A stretch of 13,520 nucleotides of DNA from Methanosarcinaceae archaeon (GTDB lineage: Archaea; Halobacteriota; Methanosarcinia; Methanosarcinales; Methanosarcinaceae), in assembly GCA_030609665.1 (NCBI GenBank), contig JAUWBW010000021.1, forward strand, positions 1 to 13,520, in the 5' to 3' direction. The position numbers were made by a program, and so were the translations under genes. The notes below the pieces were generated by a model. That model did not search any database. It had not been told where the DNA came from and was given only the letters and a program-made list of their open reading frames with translations. Positions 13,387-13,520 of this stretch are shown piece by piece (the stretch's first letter is position 1; every line of letters starts with the position of its first letter).

Positions 13387-13428
13387 GCAAATAAATATTA
13401 ATTCAAAATATGAATTTGAATTATTTGC
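13387..13428. promoter_or_regulatory. Bipartite dyad and possible TATA region upstream of rpl3
   Basis: Two nested inverted repeats share one axis. The outer arms are GCAAATA (13387-13393) and TATTTGC (13422-13428). The inner arms are ATTCAAA (13401-13407) and TTTGAAT (13415-13421), around a 7-base centre. On the minus strand the proximal side contains AATATTTAT-like sequence that could serve as TATA box for the cluster, which would give rpl3 a leader of about 90 bases. If so, the dyad overlaps the promoter like an operator. The symmetry is seen directly; promoter use is inferred. Confidence 0.35.
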
Positions 13429-13520
13429 CTTTAAAGTCAATGTGAGTCAATGCACACTCCGTTTTACGAAATTGTGCCCTTAAACAGTAGTCACCTATAA
13501 AAGATCTAAACATGTCCATG
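13421..13520 (-). other. Open frame entering from the right edge, possible C-terminal tail of an upstream gene
   Basis: On the minus strand a frame is open from the window edge (first full codon at 13519) through 32 codons to a TAA at 13421-13423. Its translation ends in FRKTECALTHIDFKGK. It could be the last part of a gene upstream of rpl3, or a chance open frame in the promoter region. KTECAL is faintly like the RTEEAL motif near the C-terminus of the SPOUT-type putative RNA methyltransferases often found beside rpl3 in Euryarchaeota, but the surrounding residues do not match well. I do not assign a function. Confidence 0.22.

Noticed and set aside
13496..13520. TATAAAA followed by ATGTCCATG on the plus strand as the start of a divergent gene
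   Set aside because: The TATA-like word is too close to the ATG for a normal archaeal promoter, and only three codons are visible, so there is nothing to support a gene.

Overview
The window is a single archaeal ribosomal-protein gene cluster (fused S10 and spc operons), transcribed entirely from the minus strand, so it reads right to left. The archaeal-type proteins L32e, L19e, S4e and the RNase P protein Rnp1, and the order uL3-uL4-uL23-uL2-uS19-uL22-uS3-uL29-Rnp1-uS17-uL14-uL24-eS4-uL5-uS14-uS8-uL6-eL32-eL19-uL18-uS5-uL30-uL15-SecY, point to a euryarchaeon. The moderate-to-low GC content, the acidic C-terminal extension of S3 and the helix-hairpin-helix N-terminus of L32e suggest a Methanosarcinales-type methanogen or a close relative. 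This placement is by recognition, not by a database search.

Layout. Bases 13520-13276 hold the 5' region of the cluster: a bipartite dyad, a direct repeat spaced one helical turn apart, a possible TATA element and a possible tail of an upstream ORF. Bases 13275-1501 hold 23 complete genes, rpl3 to rpl15. Almost all are separated by 0-15 bases or overlap by a few, and most have a strong Shine-Dalgarno of the GGAGG or GGTGA type. The only larger internal gap is 63 bases, between rpl19e and rpl18. One gene, rps14 (50 codons), is short and easily missed. Bases 1500-1216 are a 285-base non-coding interval. Bases 1215-1 carry the first 405 codons of secY, which runs off the left edge.

Function. 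The genes supply large- and small-subunit ribosomal proteins, the protein subunit of RNase P that contacts the catalytic RNA, and the protein-conducting channel to which ribosomes dock. Termination/reinitiation overlaps (rpl4/rpl23, rps17/rpl14, rps4e/rpl5, rpl5/rps14) suggest translational coupling. Several starts were placed by Shine-Dalgarno position and family N-termini: rpl23, rpl24, rps4e (GTG), rpl5 (TTG), rps8, rpl32e, rpl19e and rpl30.

The coding part is conventional. The most interesting sequence is the rpl15-secY interval. After a T-rich terminator candidate it holds two 33-base hairpin units exactly 60 bases apart. Of their five differences, four form two compensatory base-pair changes and the fifth lies at the centre of a GNA-type triloop. 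An AT-rich perfect inverted repeat sits between them, and a 16-bp perfect palindrome lies between them and the secY start.
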